Positions 49,512-50,532 of a DNA stretch of 50,532 nt are shown here, in pieces. The notes beneath the pieces were generated by a model. That model was given only the letters and a program-made list of their open reading frames with translations, did not search any database and was not told the DNA's origin. Position numbers and translations under genes: made by a program. The stretch comes from Cochliopodium minus (lineage: Eukaryota; Discosea; Himatismenida; Cochliopodiidae): the NCBI GenBank assembly GCA_024220525.1, contig JAMYWO010000149.1, forward strand, positions 57,578-108,109. Direction: 5' to 3'. How positions within the stretch are numbered: position 1 is the stretch's first letter; every line of letters begins with the position of its first letter.

Positions 49512-50532
49512 ATGTCATTCTCTCAAACCCAAATAATGTTCATGGACGAGAAATTCAATGTGATCATGGCGGGAAACAATAGCGAAGGCCAATTCGGAAA
49601 CAATAAGTTGGAATATGGATCATTTGGATTGACAACCTCCATCAATAATCCACGAATCAAATATCTCAGTTGTGGATGTTGGTCATCGTATTATTTGGAG
49701 AGTAATATATCTTTTTATAGAGCGTATCAATCCAAATTTTTTTTTGCTAACGAATATATATTCTTCCAAAAAAAATTTTGTAGAGAATGGAGATTTATAT
49801 GGGTAAGTTAAATACAATATATCAACAATCAACAATCTGGATAAATAAAAATATGATTTAAGTACTTGATTATAAACATAATAAAATTATAATTGATATT
49901 TAAGAAGATATATCATTCTTGATCTCCAATCACATCTATCCATCGAATAATCATTTAAGCCTAAAAAGATTTTTAAATTTATTAATTTTTTTATTTATTA
50001 AACCCCTCAGTGCAGGAGATGGTTCATTTGGGCAACTAGGATTGGGAGAAGTGAGAAGATCAGAATCATATAAATTAATATTGAGAGGTTGACAACATTT
50101 ATCTTTTTAAAAAAATCTCCGCTAATAATTTTACTTTAAAAAAAAAAAAGATGTGGCTGATTTGTATTGTGGAGGAGCTTTTGTTTATCTCCGAACCAGT
50201 AAAAAAAATTTTTTTTTTTTTTTTGATACTTACAATAAAACTAAATTCCAAAATAGATAAAGGAGAAATCATGAGTTTTGGGGAAAATGGTTTAATTTAC
50301 TTTTTTTGTTAAAAAAAATTTTTATTTTTATCATTTTCTAATATATTTTACATTTTATAATTTTGTTAAAATAAAATCATTTTTATTTTTTAATTTTTAA
50401 TTTTTATATTTTATTTTTTAATTTTATTTAATTTTTTTATTTTTTTTTTATTTTTTTTTTTTATTTTTTATTTTTATTTTTATTTTTATTTTTATTTTTA
50501 TTTTTATTTTTATTTTTATTTTTATTTTTATT
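49512..50532 (+). CDS. RCC1-repeat protein, 5' part, cut by the window end
   Basis: Five exons are visible (49512-49701, 49784-49802, 50011-50087, 50151-50198, 50257-50289), in frame, with the gene continuing past 50532. Seen: NVIMAGNNSEGQFGNNKLEYG, KYLSCGCWSSYYLE, then KNGDLYGAGDGSFGQLGLGE, DLYCGGAFVYLRT and NKGEIMSFGEN: four half-blades of an RCC1 beta-propeller with the usual spacing. Exon 2 is only 19 nt. No N-terminal F-box is present, unlike the gene at 41562. A protein-interaction or exchange-factor role is possible but not supported by any residue here. It is divergent from the SPRY gene, with 288 bp between the starts. Confidence 0.75.
50380..50532. repeat. (ATTTTT)n microsatellite at the window end
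   Basis: Imperfect A/T tract passing into a perfect TTTTTA repeat that runs to the last base, inside an intron of the RCC1 gene. Confidence 0.85.

Overview
The window comes from an intron-rich, very AT-rich eukaryote, most likely a free-living, probably amoeboid protist. Genes are cut into short GC-richer exons by 30-530 nt introns that begin GTA and end AG and are almost pure A/T. The content mixes collagen-like secreted proteins, fungal-type Zn2Cys6 regulators, RCC1, F-box, SPRY and ankyrin proteins, and a selenoprotein. An amoebozoan or an Anaeramoeba-like metamonad would fit, but this is inference. Exon boundaries were worked out by hand; for nearly every multi-exon gene the exon lengths sum to a whole number of codons.

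Layout. 114-392 (-) is an unidentified exon. 666-2285 (+) is a beta-carbonic anhydrase with a 170-residue C-terminal extension. 2409-8462 (+) is a 12-exon secreted alpha-2-macroglobulin-like thioester protein. 8542-9922 (-) holds a small WD40-like/zinc-finger/TPR protein and an unknown protein. 10334-12979 (+) holds two helical unknowns, the second with a C-terminal zinc ribbon. 13263-14946 (+) is a Rac-like GTPase without Rho insert or CAAX box. 15208-17924 (+) is a type I surface protein with GLUG-like repeats. 18084-19374 (-) is an iodothyronine-deiodinase-like selenoprotein read through an in-frame TGA, with a possible SECIS just downstream. 19882-21738 (-) holds an acidic unknown and an ankyrin-like protein.

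21918-37685 (-) is a head-to-tail array of four secreted collagen-like genes (C1 to C4 from left to right). Each has a signal peptide, a charged linker, Gly-X-Y repeats dominated by GDK/GEK, and a C-terminal coiled coil that probably drives trimerisation. All internal introns split a Gly codon in phase 1, so every internal exon is a movable, frame-neutral cassette. Duplicated promoters, a decayed last exon and a small orphan gene record how the array grew. These proteins, the surface protein and the macroglobulin would all be exported, suggesting a region rich in extracellular-matrix, cell-surface and defence functions.

38605-41403 (+) is a tandem pair of Zn2Cys6 regulators. 41562-44089 (-) is an F-box/RCC1 protein, 44266-47514 (-) a dihydroxyacetone kinase with a 12-nt microexon, 47627-49223 (-) a coiled-coil/SPRY protein, and 49512 onward (+) the 5' part of an RCC1 protein cut by the window end. 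A 75-bp palindromic element occurs twice in opposite orientation (19687-19762 and 45051-45125). Three genes (A2M, the surface protein and the unknown at 9528-9922) each need one extra base to stay in frame. That points to assembly errors or early decay.
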